DNA of 64,000 nt from Leptospira langatensis. GTDB taxonomy: Bacteria > Spirochaetota > Leptospiria > Leptospirales > Leptospiraceae. Location of the stretch: the NCBI RefSeq assembly GCF_004770615.1, contig NZ_RQER01000011.1:372001-436000 (forward strand). The letters are read 5' to 3'. How positions within the stretch are numbered: position 1 is the stretch's first letter; each line of letters starts with the position of its first letter. Under the pieces are notes generated by a model. It was not told the origin of the DNA. It searched no databases and saw nothing but the letters and a program-made list of their open reading frames with translations. The translations under genes were made by a program, and so were the position numbers. Positions 1-9,142 of this stretch are shown here, piece after piece.

Positions 1-838
1 GATCGAGATAGATGGCCTACGTATCCTGACCGATCCGGTCTGGGGAGATAGGACCTCTCCTATAAGCTGGATTGGGCCGAAACGTTGGTATCCTCCTCTG
101 ATCGAACTGAAGGATCTGCCTGAGATCGATTTGGTGCTCATATCCCACGATCACTATGATCATTTGGATCTTGCAACGATCTCTATTATAAAAACATGGA
201 ATACTAAATTTGTAGTTCCCTTAGGAGTGGGTGCCAATCTGGAGTATTGGGGAGTCCCTAAGGAAAAGATCGTAGAAATGGACTGGTGGGGAAGTTTACA
301 CCTAAAGGGTCTAGAGGTAGTAAGCACTCCAGCGAGACATGCTTCCGGAAGATATCTCTTAGACAACGATAAGAAACTCTGGTCAAGTTACGCTCTTCTT
401 GGGCCGAAGCATAGAGTCTATTTTTCGGGAGATACTGGTCTATTCCCCGCTATGAAGAAGATCGGAGAAAAATACGGTCCCTTCGATCTGACGATGATAG
501 AGACAGGACAGTATGATCAAGCTTGGCCGGACTGGCATATCGGGCCGGAACAGGCAGTGATCGCACATACTCAATTGAAAGGAAAGAGATTGCTTCCGAT
601 CCATTGGGGACTATTTGCGTTAGCCTCTCATTCTTGGACGGAACCGATCGAGAGGGTGATGGCAAAGGCGGAAAAACTCAAGGTCACCGTACTTACTCCT
701 AGACCTGGAGAGAGCACCGAACCGGACCTGGATCCTAAACATAGTTCTTGGTGGCCTAAGCTTCCTTGGAGGACCGGGGACGAAAATCCGATCGTATCAG
801 GGCAATTGGAAGATCCCGAGGAGGATGAAGCATTATGA
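1..838 (+). CDS. MBL-fold metal-dependent hydrolase, NAPE-PLD/UlaG-like (5' truncated)
   Basis: The reading frame is open from base 2, so the gene starts before the window and only its C-terminal ~278 codons are seen. The metal-binding signature SHDHYDHLD lies at bases 143-169. It is preceded by a DPVWGDRTSP segment and followed by FSGDTG and HWG, which are later metal ligands of the metallo-beta-lactamase fold. The DPVW...PPL...LPEIDLVLISHDHYDHLD layout is typical of the NAPE-hydrolysing phospholipase D/UlaG-like branch, so a phosphodiesterase or lactonase acting in the cytoplasm or at the membrane is possible. The substrate cannot be told from sequence. The stop overlaps the next start by 4 nt (ATGA), so the two genes are probably co-translated. 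Confidence 0.85.
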   Translation, partial: IEIDGLRILTDPVWGDRTSPISWIGPKRWYPPLIELKDLPEIDLVLISHDHYDHLDLATISIIKTWNTKFVVPLGVGANLEYWGVPKEKIVEMDWWGSLHLKGLEVVSTPARHASGRYLLDNDKKLWSSYALLGPKHRVYFSGDTGLFPAMKKIGEKYGPFDLTMIETGQYDQAWPDWHIGPEQAVIAHTQLKGKRLLPIHWGLFALASHSWTEPIERVMAKAEKLKVTVLTPRPGESTEPDLDPKHSSWWPKLPWRTGDENPIVSGQLEDPEEDEAL

Positions 839-1497
839 AAATCAAAGTAATCATAACTGGAGCCACTGGAATGGTGGGAGAAGGAGTGCTTTTGGAATGT
901 CTGGAAGATCCGGACATAGAAAGTATTCTATTATTAAATCGTAAAGCATCTGGGTTTCAACACCCTAAGATCAAGGAAATCGTGCATACGAATTTCTTGG
1001 ATATCAGCTCGATCGCAAATGAATTGAAGGGATACGATGCCTGCTTCTTTTGCTTAGGAGTCTCTTCTGTCGGAATGAAGGAAGAGGAATATTTCAAGCT
1101 GACCCATACTCTTACCATGCATGTGGCAGAAATACTGGCAAAGCAGAATCCTAAGATGAGCTTCTGTTATATTTCCGGGGCACATACGGATAGCACGGAG
1201 AAGGGGAGGACCATGTGGGCCAGAGTGAAAGGCAAGGTAGAAAACGATCTACAGAAACTTCCCTTTGCTAGAGTTTACAATTTTCGCCCAGGTTATATGC
1301 AGCCTAGCAAGGGGGCAAAGAACACTCTTTCGGCTTATAAATACATCAGCTGGACCTATCCTGTCCTAAAGAGACTATTCCCCGATAGCGTTAGCACATT
1401 ACAGGAGCTCGCGCTAGCAATGATCCACTCCGTTACAAAAGGAACGGATAAAAGAATATTAGAAGTACGAGATATACTTGAGTTAGCCAAAAAGTAG
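835..1497 (+). CDS. NAD(P)-binding Rossmann-fold oxidoreductase (atypical SDR/epimerase-like)
   Basis: 220 residues. The N-terminus IKVIITGATGMVGEG (residues 3-17) is a classic GxxGxxG dinucleotide-binding turn of atypical short-chain dehydrogenases. A later YISGAHTDS...RVKGKVE segment stands where the catalytic Tyr/Lys would be, but a clear YxxxK is absent, so it may be an NAD(P)-binding regulator-type or quinone-reductase-like protein rather than a true epimerase. The ATG overlaps the stop of the upstream hydrolase. The specific reaction is unknown. Confidence 0.75.
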   Translation: MKIKVIITGATGMVGEGVLLECLEDPDIESILLLNRKASGFQHPKIKEIVHTNFLDISSIANELKGYDACFFCLGVSSVGMKEEEYFKLTHTLTMHVAEILAKQNPKMSFCYISGAHTDSTEKGRTMWARVKGKVENDLQKLPFARVYNFRPGYMQPSKGAKNTLSAYKYISWTYPVLKRLFPDSVSTLQELALAMIHSVTKGTDKRILEVRDILELAKK

Positions 1498-1545
1498 ATC
1501 GGATTAGGCTTGCATTTCGAAGGAAATGTAGTATCCTTTCTTTCG

Positions 1546-2418
1546 ATGTCCAGGTTTAAGCCCAAGGTCCCAGTCCTTCATTTGTCCGATCTTTCCTTGG
1601 CTAGAGAGGAAAAGATCTTTTATGCGGGCAGATTGGAGGATCTTCCGCCCAGCTTTACGGAATACGATAGTTCTCATAGGCATTCGTACTTTGCGATCTT
1701 TTTCTTTCTCAAGGGAAAAGGAACTCATAGCATCGACTTCCAAAAATTCGAAATAGAGAGGAACTCCTTATTCTTTTTGAAACCGGGCCAAGTGCATTCT
1801 TGGACATTTCATAATAAACCAGAAGGATTCGCCTTAAAGATCTCTCCTGAATTCTATTCCGAAATTTCGGACCGGACCGGTGAACTCAGGAGTTTCCCGT
1901 TCTTCTCCTTCTCTCAGAGTTATCCTAAGATCGTTTTGAAACCGGACCCTAGATTGGTATCGGATTTCCTGAGGCTCTCTCAAGAATTCGAAGAAGGTTC
2001 CGAACCAAAGATCCTTTTCTTCTTAAGCCAATTGATCCTTTTACAGATCAAAAAAGAATACGAAAAGTTCTCCGATCCACTATTGACTGACAATGGGCCG
2101 GTGTCCGAATTCCAGATTCTATTAGAAAAACATTTTATTCAAGAGAGGGCTACATCCTTCTATTCCAGGAGACTTGGCCTGAGTCCGAGTGCCCTCAATC
2201 GGATTTGCCAATCCGTTTTGGGAAAATCCGCTAAATCTATAGTGCATGATCGGGTCTTGTTGGAGATCAAAAGGCTCTTGTTGCATTCTGAAATGAGTAT
2301 CACTCAGATCTGTAGGGAGCTTTGTTTTTCGGATAACGCGTATTTGAGTCGTTATTTTAAGGTCCAGACCGGTCTTTCCCCCGAACAATTCAGGGACCTG
2401 AAACGAAAAGCACAATAA
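1546..2418 (+). CDS. AraC-family transcriptional regulator
   Basis: About 290 residues from the ATG at 1546; an in-frame TTG at 1510 would add 12 residues and the ribosome site decides neither clearly. The N-terminal half is a cupin-like sensor with HRHSYFAIFFFLKGKG near residues 45-60. The C-terminal ~100 residues hold two helix-turn-helix units, including SITQICRELCFSDNAYLSRYF, followed by the typical TGLSPEQFR ending. It probably binds a small ligand and controls neighbouring genes, perhaps the downstream doxX. Ligand and targets are inferred only from position. Confidence 0.85.
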   Translation: MSRFKPKVPVLHLSDLSLAREEKIFYAGRLEDLPPSFTEYDSSHRHSYFAIFFFLKGKGTHSIDFQKFEIERNSLFFLKPGQVHSWTFHNKPEGFALKISPEFYSEISDRTGELRSFPFFSFSQSYPKIVLKPDPRLVSDFLRLSQEFEEGSEPKILFFLSQLILLQIKKEYEKFSDPLLTDNGPVSEFQILLEKHFIQERATSFYSRRLGLSPSALNRICQSVLGKSAKSIVHDRVLLEIKRLLLHSEMSITQICRELCFSDNAYLSRYFKVQTGLSPEQFRDLKRKAQ

Positions 2419-2513
2419 AATAAACGATCCGTCCATTTACTTTCTTCCATCCGTCGCTATTCTCTTTGGTGAATCGAGAGATTGTTTTTCTTCTCTCATA
2501 TTAGGAGATTTGC

Positions 2514-2957
2514 ATGTTGGAGAAATTCTTTTCCACAGAACCCAATTTTATTCTTACAGTGGCAAGGGTCACCCTTGGATTGGTCATGATCCCTCACGGA
2601 TTCCAAAAATTATTCGGATGGTTAGGAGGATACGGTTGGAGCGCAACCCTGGGTTTTTTTAGCTCACAAGGAATTCCGGTTATCCTGGGTATCTTAGTGA
2701 TCCTTGCTGAATCCTTCGGGGCGCTCGGATTGATACTCGGGTTATTCACAAAACTTTCCGCATTCGGGATCGGATTGACCATGCTTGGTGCGGCCATCTT
2801 CCAGAGACAAAACGGATTCTTCATGAATTGGTTCGGTTCTCAATCCGGAGAAGGGATCGAATATCATATTCTAGCGATGGGGCTTGCCTTCGTGCTTCTG
2901 ATTGCAGGAGGGGGAGCTTTCTCGCTAGATTGGTTGATCTCTCAAAAATTGAAATAG
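2514..2957 (+). CDS. DoxX family membrane protein
   Basis: 147 residues with four predicted membrane helices. RVTLGLVMIPHGFQKLFGWLGG near the N-terminus is the DoxX signature, followed by an LAESFGALGLILGL helix. DoxX proteins sit in the inner membrane and are linked to redox or thiol-stress functions, but the biochemical role is poorly defined. A good ribosome site (TTAGGAGATTTGC) precedes the ATG. It lies downstream of an AraC gene in the same direction and ends at a hairpin terminator. Confidence 0.85.
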   Translation: MLEKFFSTEPNFILTVARVTLGLVMIPHGFQKLFGWLGGYGWSATLGFFSSQGIPVILGILVILAESFGALGLILGLFTKLSAFGIGLTMLGAAIFQRQNGFFMNWFGSQSGEGIEYHILAMGLAFVLLIAGGGAFSLDWLISQKLK

Positions 2958-2968
2958 GATGCTAAGGG

Positions 2969-3007
2969 GCTTCCCTCATTTCTTCTTGAGGGAAGCTCTT
3001 TCTATTT
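2969..3007 (+). terminator. Rho-independent terminator after doxX
   Basis: Perfect 10-bp stem GCTTCCCTCA (2969-2978) / TGAGGGAAGC (2987-2996), followed by TCTTTCTATTT. It overlaps the 3' end of the convergent HdeD-like gene, so the same DNA codes on the minus strand and terminates on the plus strand. Confidence 0.7.
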
Positions 3008-3542
3008 GGAATTCTTTCCAACCGAAGTAAAGATTTCCGAGTCCTGAGGTCATGAAGCCTACGCCCGTCCAAAATACTATCGTAAGTATTCCTATTAAAG
3101 GAAAAAATAATATTAGAACCGCAAAGGCCAACGTCAGTATCCCGGAAAACAAGACCCAACCCCAAGGGTAGGATTGACTGGAGTGGATCTGGATTGCGAA
3201 AGAGATCAAAGAAACCGATCTGAATATGAGCAGCATCCCAAAAACGAAAGGAAGCGTCGCTACTGTAATTTCGGGATGAACAGTTAGCAAAATACCGGCG
3301 GCAAGATCAAGGATCCCTAAGGCTAAATTCCATCCTAATAATCCTACGTTCTTACGATTATAGAATGCAAACAATAGATGGCCGCTTCCGGTAAGGATCA
3401 ATATTACCGAGAATGCCAACGCGATGCCTAGATAGCTTTGGACCGGGAATAGTATCACAGAGATCCCGGCAGCGAACCAGATCGCTCCGATCAATATGTG
3501 TAACCACCAATGCCTATTTTCCTGGTTCATATTCAAATACAT
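2976..3542 (-). CDS. HdeD family (DUF308) membrane protein
   Basis: 188 residues, almost entirely hydrophobic, with about six membrane helices arranged as repeated pairs. The segments GAIWFAAGISVILFP and LGILDLAAGILLTVHPE are the usual HdeD repeats. HdeD is an inner-membrane protein tied to acid resistance in enterobacteria; its action is not known. It lies 13 nt downstream of the small heat-shock gene on the same strand and is probably co-transcribed with it as a stress operon. Confidence 0.8.
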   Translation of the reverse strand: MYLNMNQENRHWWLHILIGAIWFAAGISVILFPVQSYLGIALAFSVILILTGSGHLLFAFYNRKNVGLLGWNLALGILDLAAGILLTVHPEITVATLPFVFGMLLIFRSVSLISFAIQIHSSQSYPWGWVLFSGILTLAFAVLILFFPLIGILTIVFWTGVGFMTSGLGNLYFGWKEFQIERASLKKK

Positions 3543-3555
3543 TAAATTTTCCTTA

Positions 3556-3987
3556 TTATTTTACACCGATCTTGATCGGAGACTTCTTTTGTTCCGTTTC
3601 GGTCTTCGGAAGGGATAGCTTCAGGACCCCGTTCTCGTAAGAAGCGGAGATCTTATCCTTTTGGACGGAATCCGGAAGAGTAAAAGATCTGCTAAAAGAA
3701 GAATAATTGTATTCTCTCTTGCTATAGTCTTTATCCTTTTCGGAGGTCTCGCTCTTCTTATGAGCGCTGATCGTCAATAGGTCCCCTTCGATATCCACAT
3801 CGATGTCCTTTTTATCCAGGCCAGGGACTGCAAAATCCATTTCGAAGCCTTCTTTGGTCTTGATCACATTGACTGCCGGGACGTGACGGAAATTATCCTT
3901 GTGCAGGAATTCGTTCCATGTCTGAAAAAAATGATCTAGAGAAGACAGACCGGAAGAATTATCCGAAAGTTTGCTCAAACTATTCAT
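3556..3987 (-). CDS. Hsp20/alpha-crystallin small heat-shock protein
   Basis: 143 residues. An alpha-crystallin domain occupies roughly residues 40-140, with VNVIKTKEGFEMDFAVPG, KKDIDVDIEGDLLTISAHK and the closing YENGVLKLSLPK (the GVL motif that binds the neighbouring subunit). The C-terminal IKIGVK is close to the IxI/V anchoring motif. It should form oligomers that hold unfolding proteins. A strong AAGGAG ribosome site and a sigma70-like promoter lie upstream. Confidence 0.92.
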   Translation of the reverse strand: MNSLSKLSDNSSGLSSLDHFFQTWNEFLHKDNFRHVPAVNVIKTKEGFEMDFAVPGLDKKDIDVDIEGDLLTISAHKKSETSEKDKDYSKREYNYSSFSRSFTLPDSVQKDKISASYENGVLKLSLPKTETEQKKSPIKIGVK

Positions 3988-4010
3988 AATGTTTCTCCTT
4001 TTGTCCTTAT

Positions 4011-4039
4011 TTTGTAAATGATCCGTGCGATTAAGTCAA
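4011..4039 (-). promoter_or_regulatory. Putative sigma70 promoter of the hsp20-hdeD operon
   Basis: On the minus strand TTGACT (4039-4034), a 17-nt spacer and TACAAA (4016-4011) match the -35/-10 layout, about 24 nt upstream of the hsp20 start codon. No CIRCE element or HAIR-like repeat was seen near it. Confidence 0.45.
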
Positions 4040-4192
4040 TTGCACTAGAGGGAAACGGTAGAATGGAAGGACGATCGGCGAATTCACAGGGTTTGAGCTA
4101 TCAGCTTGGAATTTGACTTGTTTTCTTTATTTCTCCAACTATCTTCGTTTCTTTTAGTGTTCCTAATTATTTTGCGAGTTGTATAAGAAGAA

Positions 4193-6088
4193 ATGAGCGA
4201 AAGCAAAACCGAGACAAGGCAAGGTCAGGTCTTAATCGATTTCCTGGATTTCTTTCTCTCTATCCAAGAGATTTCCCTTCCTGCGGATCGTGTGCTTTCT
4301 AAGGTCCAGGAACGGATAGGTAACGGTTGTGGTTTTGATTTTTCCCAAATTTGGCTGAAATCTGAAGCAAACGGAGCTTTTCATTTCGAAACAAGCTGGC
4401 AAATCGAAAAGATCTCTACCGAAGACGATCTTATTCGAGAAAATTTGAAAAAGAGATCGGAAGAGGCGAGAGATCTCACCGTTCTCTTCTCCGCGAAGAG
4501 ATGGAGCCTATTGCATGAAATGGGGCATAATTCCCCGCATTCCTCCCTCTCTTCCTTTACTTCCGATCTAAGATCTATCCTGAGCATTCCTCTTCTAACA
4601 AAAGAAGATACGGTAGGATACATTTTGTTTTTCTCCGAAAAGAAGTTGGAGATAGAAGAACCCTATCCTGCCTTATTCGATCTCATCTCCTTTCATTTGG
4701 GAAGCTTACTGCAAGAAAGACAGGACCAAGACGGTATAAAGGAAAACGAAGAAAGAATGAGAGACGTATTGGAAAATATGCCGATCATGTTCTTCTCCGT
4801 GGATGAGAATTTTAAGACCATATCTTGGAATCATGAATGTGAAACGGTATTAGGTTATTCCGCGGAAGAGGTGATCGGTAACCCTTCCTTTTCCTTCCCA
4901 GATCTACTGTATCCTCTTAAATCCCAAGGTAAGATAAGTTTGGATTCTAAGGTCCTGGATGTGGATTTTAAGAATTTGGAATTAAATCTGATCTCTAAGG
5001 ATGGAAAGGATAAGCTGATCTCTCTCTCCAATGTCTCCTCCGGTTTTCCTCAATATCTTCCCCGAAAATGGTTTGTGGGAGTGGATATCACTCGCACAAA
5101 GGAGATCGAAAGGGAACTAAAGAGTTCCTTAAAGGAGCTTTCCGATTTTCAAACTGCTTTGAATGCGGTCTCTATCGTGGCAATCACGGATAGACAGGGC
5201 AAGATCATATATGTGAACCAAAACTTTTGCGATATCAGCGGATACTCCAGAGACGAGCTGCTCGGTCAGAACCATCGGATCATCAACTCGGGCTATCATC
5301 CGAAAGAATTCTTTCATGAACTCTGGAAAACCATTTCTAAGGGAAAGATCTGGAAGGGGGAGATCAAGAACCGAGCTAAGGACGGAAAATACTATTGGGT
5401 AGACACTACTATTTCCCCTATCTTGGACGAGAATGAAAAGCCCTATCAATTCCTCGCGATCCGGAACAATATTACGGAAAGAAAGGAGACGGAAGAGAAG
5501 GCTCGGCACGCAGAGAATAACCTGAAGACGTTACAAGACAGGATGAGCCCACATTTCCTGTTTAACACGTTAAGTATCATTCATTCTTATTTACAGACGA
5601 ATCCCGAACTTGCGGATTCGGCCATTCTCATGCTTGCGGACAATTACAGGTTCTTGACGGACCAGGCCTCTAAGTTATTAGTGCCTTTCGATATAGAATG
5701 GAAATTTACGGAAAATTATCTGCAGTTACTGAAATTGAGATTCTCCGATTTTCTGGAAGTGGAGATAGAGAAGGAAGGGGATTTCAGGAACTGTCAAATC
5801 CCTCCTTTGACCTTACAGCCGCTGGTTGAAAATTCCTATATCCACGGTGTCCGAGATAAGAGGGGAAAGGGAAAGATCATCCTAAAGGCCACCGTAGAAG
5901 GCGGGACTACACAGATCGTTATCCGCGATAATGGGAACGGTCTCAAGACCCAGAACGTTTATTCTCGCACGATCGCGAACATAGCGGAGAGATTGAAATT
6001 TTATCTTTACGAATCGGAAGTCAAGATCGAAAATCATCCTGAGGGTGGGGCGGTCGTGACGATACGCTTCAATTATTCCTCCAAATAG
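4193..6088 (+). CDS. PAS-domain sensor histidine kinase of the LytS (His_kinase/HATPase) type
   Basis: 631 residues, no membrane helix, so cytoplasmic. Order of domains: a GAF-like N-terminal region (~1-180), a first PAS domain (~185-305), a second PAS with a PAC tail (~315-440, including GQNHRIINSGYHP and FLAIRNNITERK), then a LytS-type kinase core. RMSPHFLFNTLSIIHSY carries the phosphorylated His454, followed by LQPLVENSYIHG (N box) and IRDNGNGL (G box). The GQNHRIINSGYHP motif is typical of PAS domains seen in redox or chemotaxis sensors. The LytTR regulator follows 21 nt downstream and is the obvious partner. Confidence 0.9.
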   Translation: MSESKTETRQGQVLIDFLDFFLSIQEISLPADRVLSKVQERIGNGCGFDFSQIWLKSEANGAFHFETSWQIEKISTEDDLIRENLKKRSEEARDLTVLFSAKRWSLLHEMGHNSPHSSLSSFTSDLRSILSIPLLTKEDTVGYILFFSEKKLEIEEPYPALFDLISFHLGSLLQERQDQDGIKENEERMRDVLENMPIMFFSVDENFKTISWNHECETVLGYSAEEVIGNPSFSFPDLLYPLKSQGKISLDSKVLDVDFKNLELNLISKDGKDKLISLSNVSSGFPQYLPRKWFVGVDITRTKEIERELKSSLKELSDFQTALNAVSIVAITDRQGKIIYVNQNFCDISGYSRDELLGQNHRIINSGYHPKEFFHELWKTISKGKIWKGEIKNRAKDGKYYWVDTTISPILDENEKPYQFLAIRNNITERKETEEKARHAENNLKTLQDRMSPHFLFNTLSIIHSYLQTNPELADSAILMLADNYRFLTDQASKLLVPFDIEWKFTENYLQLLKLRFSDFLEVEIEKEGDFRNCQIPPLTLQPLVENSYIHGVRDKRGKGKIILKATVEGGTTQIVIRDNGNGLKTQNVYSRTIANIAERLKFYLYESEVKIENHPEGGAVVTIRFNYSSK

Positions 6089-6109
6089 AATCCGTAAAAT
6101 TTGTCCCTG

Positions 6110-6844
6110 ATGACAGTCGCAAAGAAAGAATGGAAGGCATTGATCGTAGAGGATGAGGCTCCTACTCGGGATCTACTGATCAATTACTGTCTCTCCCGTC
6201 CCGAATTGAAACTTACCAAGGTTGCAAAGGACGGTGAGGAGGCCTTGGAATACCTACAGACCGAGGAATTCGATCTTGTTTTTCTGGACATCAATCTTCC
6301 CTTGCTTTCCGGCCTGGACATTGTGGAGAGATTGGAAAATCCTCCCTATATCGTTTTTATTACTGCGGTTCAGGACAAGGCGATCAATGCATTCGAATTG
6401 GGAGCGATAGATTATCTTCTCAAACCCTTTTCCAAGGAAAGATTCTTTAAGGCAGTGGATCGTGCTCTCGAATTCCTGCAACGCAAGGAAGAGAAGCCTG
6501 CCGGAAATGTTTTTAACGAGCACGGCCTGTTCGTCTTAGAAAAAGAGAATCATTTCCTGATCCCTTACAACGATATCAACTATATCTCTTCCAGGGATAA
6601 TTTCAGCGTGGTGCATACGGAGAAGAGACAGTATGTTACTTATAAGTCCCTGAAAAGCTTGGAGACCAAACTTCCTCCCAATCGTTTTTTAAGGATTTAT
6701 AAACAATATATTATTAATATAGAGAAAATGTCCCACATGCAAAGTGATAATTCCGGGAATTATCTGGTCTATCTCAAGGACGAGGACGAGACCCAATTGC
6801 CAGTGGGCAGAAAATACGTGGCAAAGATCAAAGACCTTCTCTGA
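6110..6844 (+). CDS. LytTR-family response regulator
   Basis: 244 residues from the ATG at 6110; a TTG at 6101 would add three residues. An N-terminal receiver domain carries acidic residues VEDE and the phospho-acceptor Asp60 in FLDINLPLLSG, with the conserved Lys in YLLKPF. The C-terminal ~100 residues form a LytTR DNA-binding domain (INYISSRDNFSVVHT...KSLKSLETKLPPNRFLRIYKQYIINIEKM). It forms a two-component pair with the LytS-type kinase just upstream. Target promoters are unknown. Confidence 0.93.
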   Translation: MTVAKKEWKALIVEDEAPTRDLLINYCLSRPELKLTKVAKDGEEALEYLQTEEFDLVFLDINLPLLSGLDIVERLENPPYIVFITAVQDKAINAFELGAIDYLLKPFSKERFFKAVDRALEFLQRKEEKPAGNVFNEHGLFVLEKENHFLIPYNDINYISSRDNFSVVHTEKRQYVTYKSLKSLETKLPPNRFLRIYKQYIINIEKMSHMQSDNSGNYLVYLKDEDETQLPVGRKYVAKIKDLL

Positions 6845-6989
6845 ATTTTACCCTGTAAATCCGCAGTTTCCCTTCCCATTTTACCCCTTCCGTCGGCGCC
6901 TATTGACTTTTCTCTAATTGGCGCTACATTCAAAGAAACCGCAGCGGATCGCCGTTTTGAGATCCGGTGGTCGGTTTGGAAGGATATAA

Positions 6990-8369
6990 ATGAGCGAAAC
7001 AAACCGAATGATCCTACAGTTTTTGGGAGGTGCCGGAACGGTTACCGGGTCCAAATACCTCCTCCAGGCATTCGGAAAAAGCATCCTGATCGACTGCGGA
7101 CTCTTCCAAGGGGAGAAGAAGCTGAGGCTTTTGAACTGGAGCTCTACTCCTTTCGATTCTTCCCGTATAGACGCAATCTTATTGACCCACGGTCATTTGG
7201 ATCATTGCGGCTACCTTCCCCGGGTAGTAAAGAAAGGATTTCATGGTCCTATCATTGGGACAAAACCAACATTAGACATAGCTAATATTATTTTACAGGA
7301 TAGTGCCAAACTCCAAGAGGAAGACGCCTCTATGGCAAATTCAGGAGGCTACTCCAAGCATAAGCCGGCCCTTCCTCTTTACGACTCAGAAGATGCGGAG
7401 AAGGCGATACGATTGTTCGAAAGTAAAGGATTGAACCAATGGTTCGATCTATGCGACGGGATCTCCTATAGATTCAGATACAACGGTCATATTCTCGGGG
7501 CCAGCTTCATCGAATTGAAGGTCGGGAGTAAAAGGATCGTATTCTCCGGGGATATAGGAAGAAAAGAAGACCCTCTTCTTTTTCCTCCGGAAAGACCCGA
7601 AGAAGCGGATATCGTTCTTATGGAATCCACATACGGTAACCGGATCCATCGGGGAAATCCGGAAAAGAGACTCGCACAGCTCGTGAGAGAAACTGCAGAA
7701 GCGGGTGGCTCCGTTGTGATCCCTTGTTTTGCCGTGGAAAGGATCCAATCTCTCATGTATCTACTCTGGAAAATGAGAAAGAGCGGGGAGATCCCAAATA
7801 TCCCAGTCTATATGGATTCTCCTATGGGGCTAAAAGTATTAGAATTATTTAATGTATATGGATCCGAATGGCATAAGATCAAAGAATCCGAATTCTCTCA
7901 TATAGCTGAAGATATCACCTGCGTCACGGATTCGTCCGAAACTAGGAAACTCGCTACCAAGAAAGGACCTCGGATCGTGATCGCAGGCAGCGGGATGGCA
8001 ACCGGGGGAAGGGTACTTACCTATATGGAGAATATGCTCGGAGATCCGAATTCCCTCGTATTGTTCGTCGGATACCAAGCAATCGCTACCAGAGGAAGAA
8101 GACTACTCGACGGAGAGACGGAGATCAAGATCCGCAGCAAATACTATGAGGTCCGATGCGACGTTCAGAATATAGACGGACTCTCCGCGCATGCCGATCA
8201 GACCGAATTGGTGGACTGGCTCTCTAATGTAAAAAAGTCTCCTGAGCATTTATTTATCGTTCATGGAGAGGGGGACGCATCCCGAACTCTTGCGGACAAA
8301 ATTGAAAAACGATACGGCTGGAAAGCCGAAATCCCGGAAAGAAACGAGATCATGGAGTTCGAAGTATAA
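6990..8369 (+). CDS. MBL/beta-CASP ribonuclease (YSH1/CPSF73-like RNA exo/endonuclease)
   Basis: 459 residues. Metallo-beta-lactamase motif LTHGHLDHCGYLP near residue 65, FSGDIGR, then beta-CASP motifs: STYGN, IPCFAVERIQSL, GSGMATGGRVLTYM and LSAHADQ. These are the zinc ligands and RNA-binding elements of the CPSF73/YSH1-type nucleases found widely in bacteria. It probably cuts or trims RNA in the cytoplasm. It is a stand-alone gene with its own ribosome site (GGAAGGATATAA). Length fits the family. Confidence 0.9.
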   Translation: MSETNRMILQFLGGAGTVTGSKYLLQAFGKSILIDCGLFQGEKKLRLLNWSSTPFDSSRIDAILLTHGHLDHCGYLPRVVKKGFHGPIIGTKPTLDIANIILQDSAKLQEEDASMANSGGYSKHKPALPLYDSEDAEKAIRLFESKGLNQWFDLCDGISYRFRYNGHILGASFIELKVGSKRIVFSGDIGRKEDPLLFPPERPEEADIVLMESTYGNRIHRGNPEKRLAQLVRETAEAGGSVVIPCFAVERIQSLMYLLWKMRKSGEIPNIPVYMDSPMGLKVLELFNVYGSEWHKIKESEFSHIAEDITCVTDSSETRKLATKKGPRIVIAGSGMATGGRVLTYMENMLGDPNSLVLFVGYQAIATRGRRLLDGETEIKIRSKYYEVRCDVQNIDGLSAHADQTELVDWLSNVKKSPEHLFIVHGEGDASRTLADKIEKRYGWKAEIPERNEIMEFEV

Positions 8370-8390
8370 AGAACCCCCGGATCATATTGA

Positions 8391-8419
8391 TATATTATAA
8401 AATTAGAATAAATATAGGA
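8391..8419 (+). promoter_or_regulatory. AT-rich leader shared with the 45.3-kb small gene
   Basis: The 19 bases TATATTATAAAATTAGAAT at 8391-8409 recur exactly at 45268-45286, each about 17-22 nt before the start codon and each followed by an A-rich stretch and a TAGGA ribosome site. It could be a -10 region or a shared operator. Confidence 0.35.
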
Positions 8420-8429
8420 ATTTAGTCGG

Positions 8430-9107
8430 ATGTTTATGAATGCAGCTCAGATAGAATACAATAACAGTCCCGTTATTACGAATATTCAGGGATCAAAAGA
8501 AACAAACGAATTCGGCACGATCGGCTTCACTCGCAAGAGAATTCCGAAGAGCAATGTCTTATTCTCCCAAGGGGAACCTGCTAAAGGATTCTTTATCGTA
8601 GAGAAAGGATCCATTCGTTCCTATAGGACCGGTTCTGGAGGAAGACAGCAGACCTTTAAGATCTATACTCCGGGTACTTGGGTCGGTATACGGGATGCTG
8701 CTTTCGGCGGAACGTACTTGCATCATGCGGTCGCCCTAGTAGATACCACCGTATTATTCATCGAAGAAAAAGAACTGAAACGATTACTCGTAACCGATCC
8801 TGAATTCCAAAACTCGGTCTTCAAGCAAGTCACGAAGGAATGTGTAGAAGCGGAGAATAAGATCTATTCTTTAGGAACGCGCCAGGTTCATGCAAAACTT
8901 TCCGAGTTCCTACTTCAGTTGGCCGACTCTATGGACGGAGAAGAGGAGCTTCCTTTTACAAGAGAAGTGATGGCATCCGTGATCGGAGTTACGACAGAAA
9001 CCCTCGTAAGAGCCCTGACCGATTTTAAAAGCAGAGGCTGGATCGATATCGGAAAGAAAAGAATTACCATTCAAAACGAATCCGCATTGAGGAAATTACT
9101 GGATTGA
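8430..9107 (+). CDS. CRP/FNR-family transcriptional regulator
   Basis: 225 residues (a second ATG at 8436 is possible). Residues ~35-140 form a cyclic-nucleotide-binding fold (NVLFSQGEPAKGFFIVEKGSIRSY). The C-terminal winged helix (~160-215) has LPFTREVMASVIGVTTETLVRAL as its helix-turn-helix. Only one cysteine (in KECVE) is present, so it lacks the four-cysteine iron-sulfur cluster of true FNR. In the recognition helix the usual E-x-x-S-R reads E-T-L-V-R, so DNA preference may differ from FNR or CRP. Its stop overlaps a TTG of the next gene. It might act on the dyad before ccoN, but this is untested. Confidence 0.88.
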   Translation: MFMNAAQIEYNNSPVITNIQGSKETNEFGTIGFTRKRIPKSNVLFSQGEPAKGFFIVEKGSIRSYRTGSGGRQQTFKIYTPGTWVGIRDAAFGGTYLHHAVALVDTTVLFIEEKELKRLLVTDPEFQNSVFKQVTKECVEAENKIYSLGTRQVHAKLSEFLLQLADSMDGEEELPFTREVMASVIGVTTETLVRALTDFKSRGWIDIGKKRITIQNESALRKLLD

Positions 9108-9142
9108 TCTCCGATTTTTCCATAGTTCAAAAAGAGACGCGA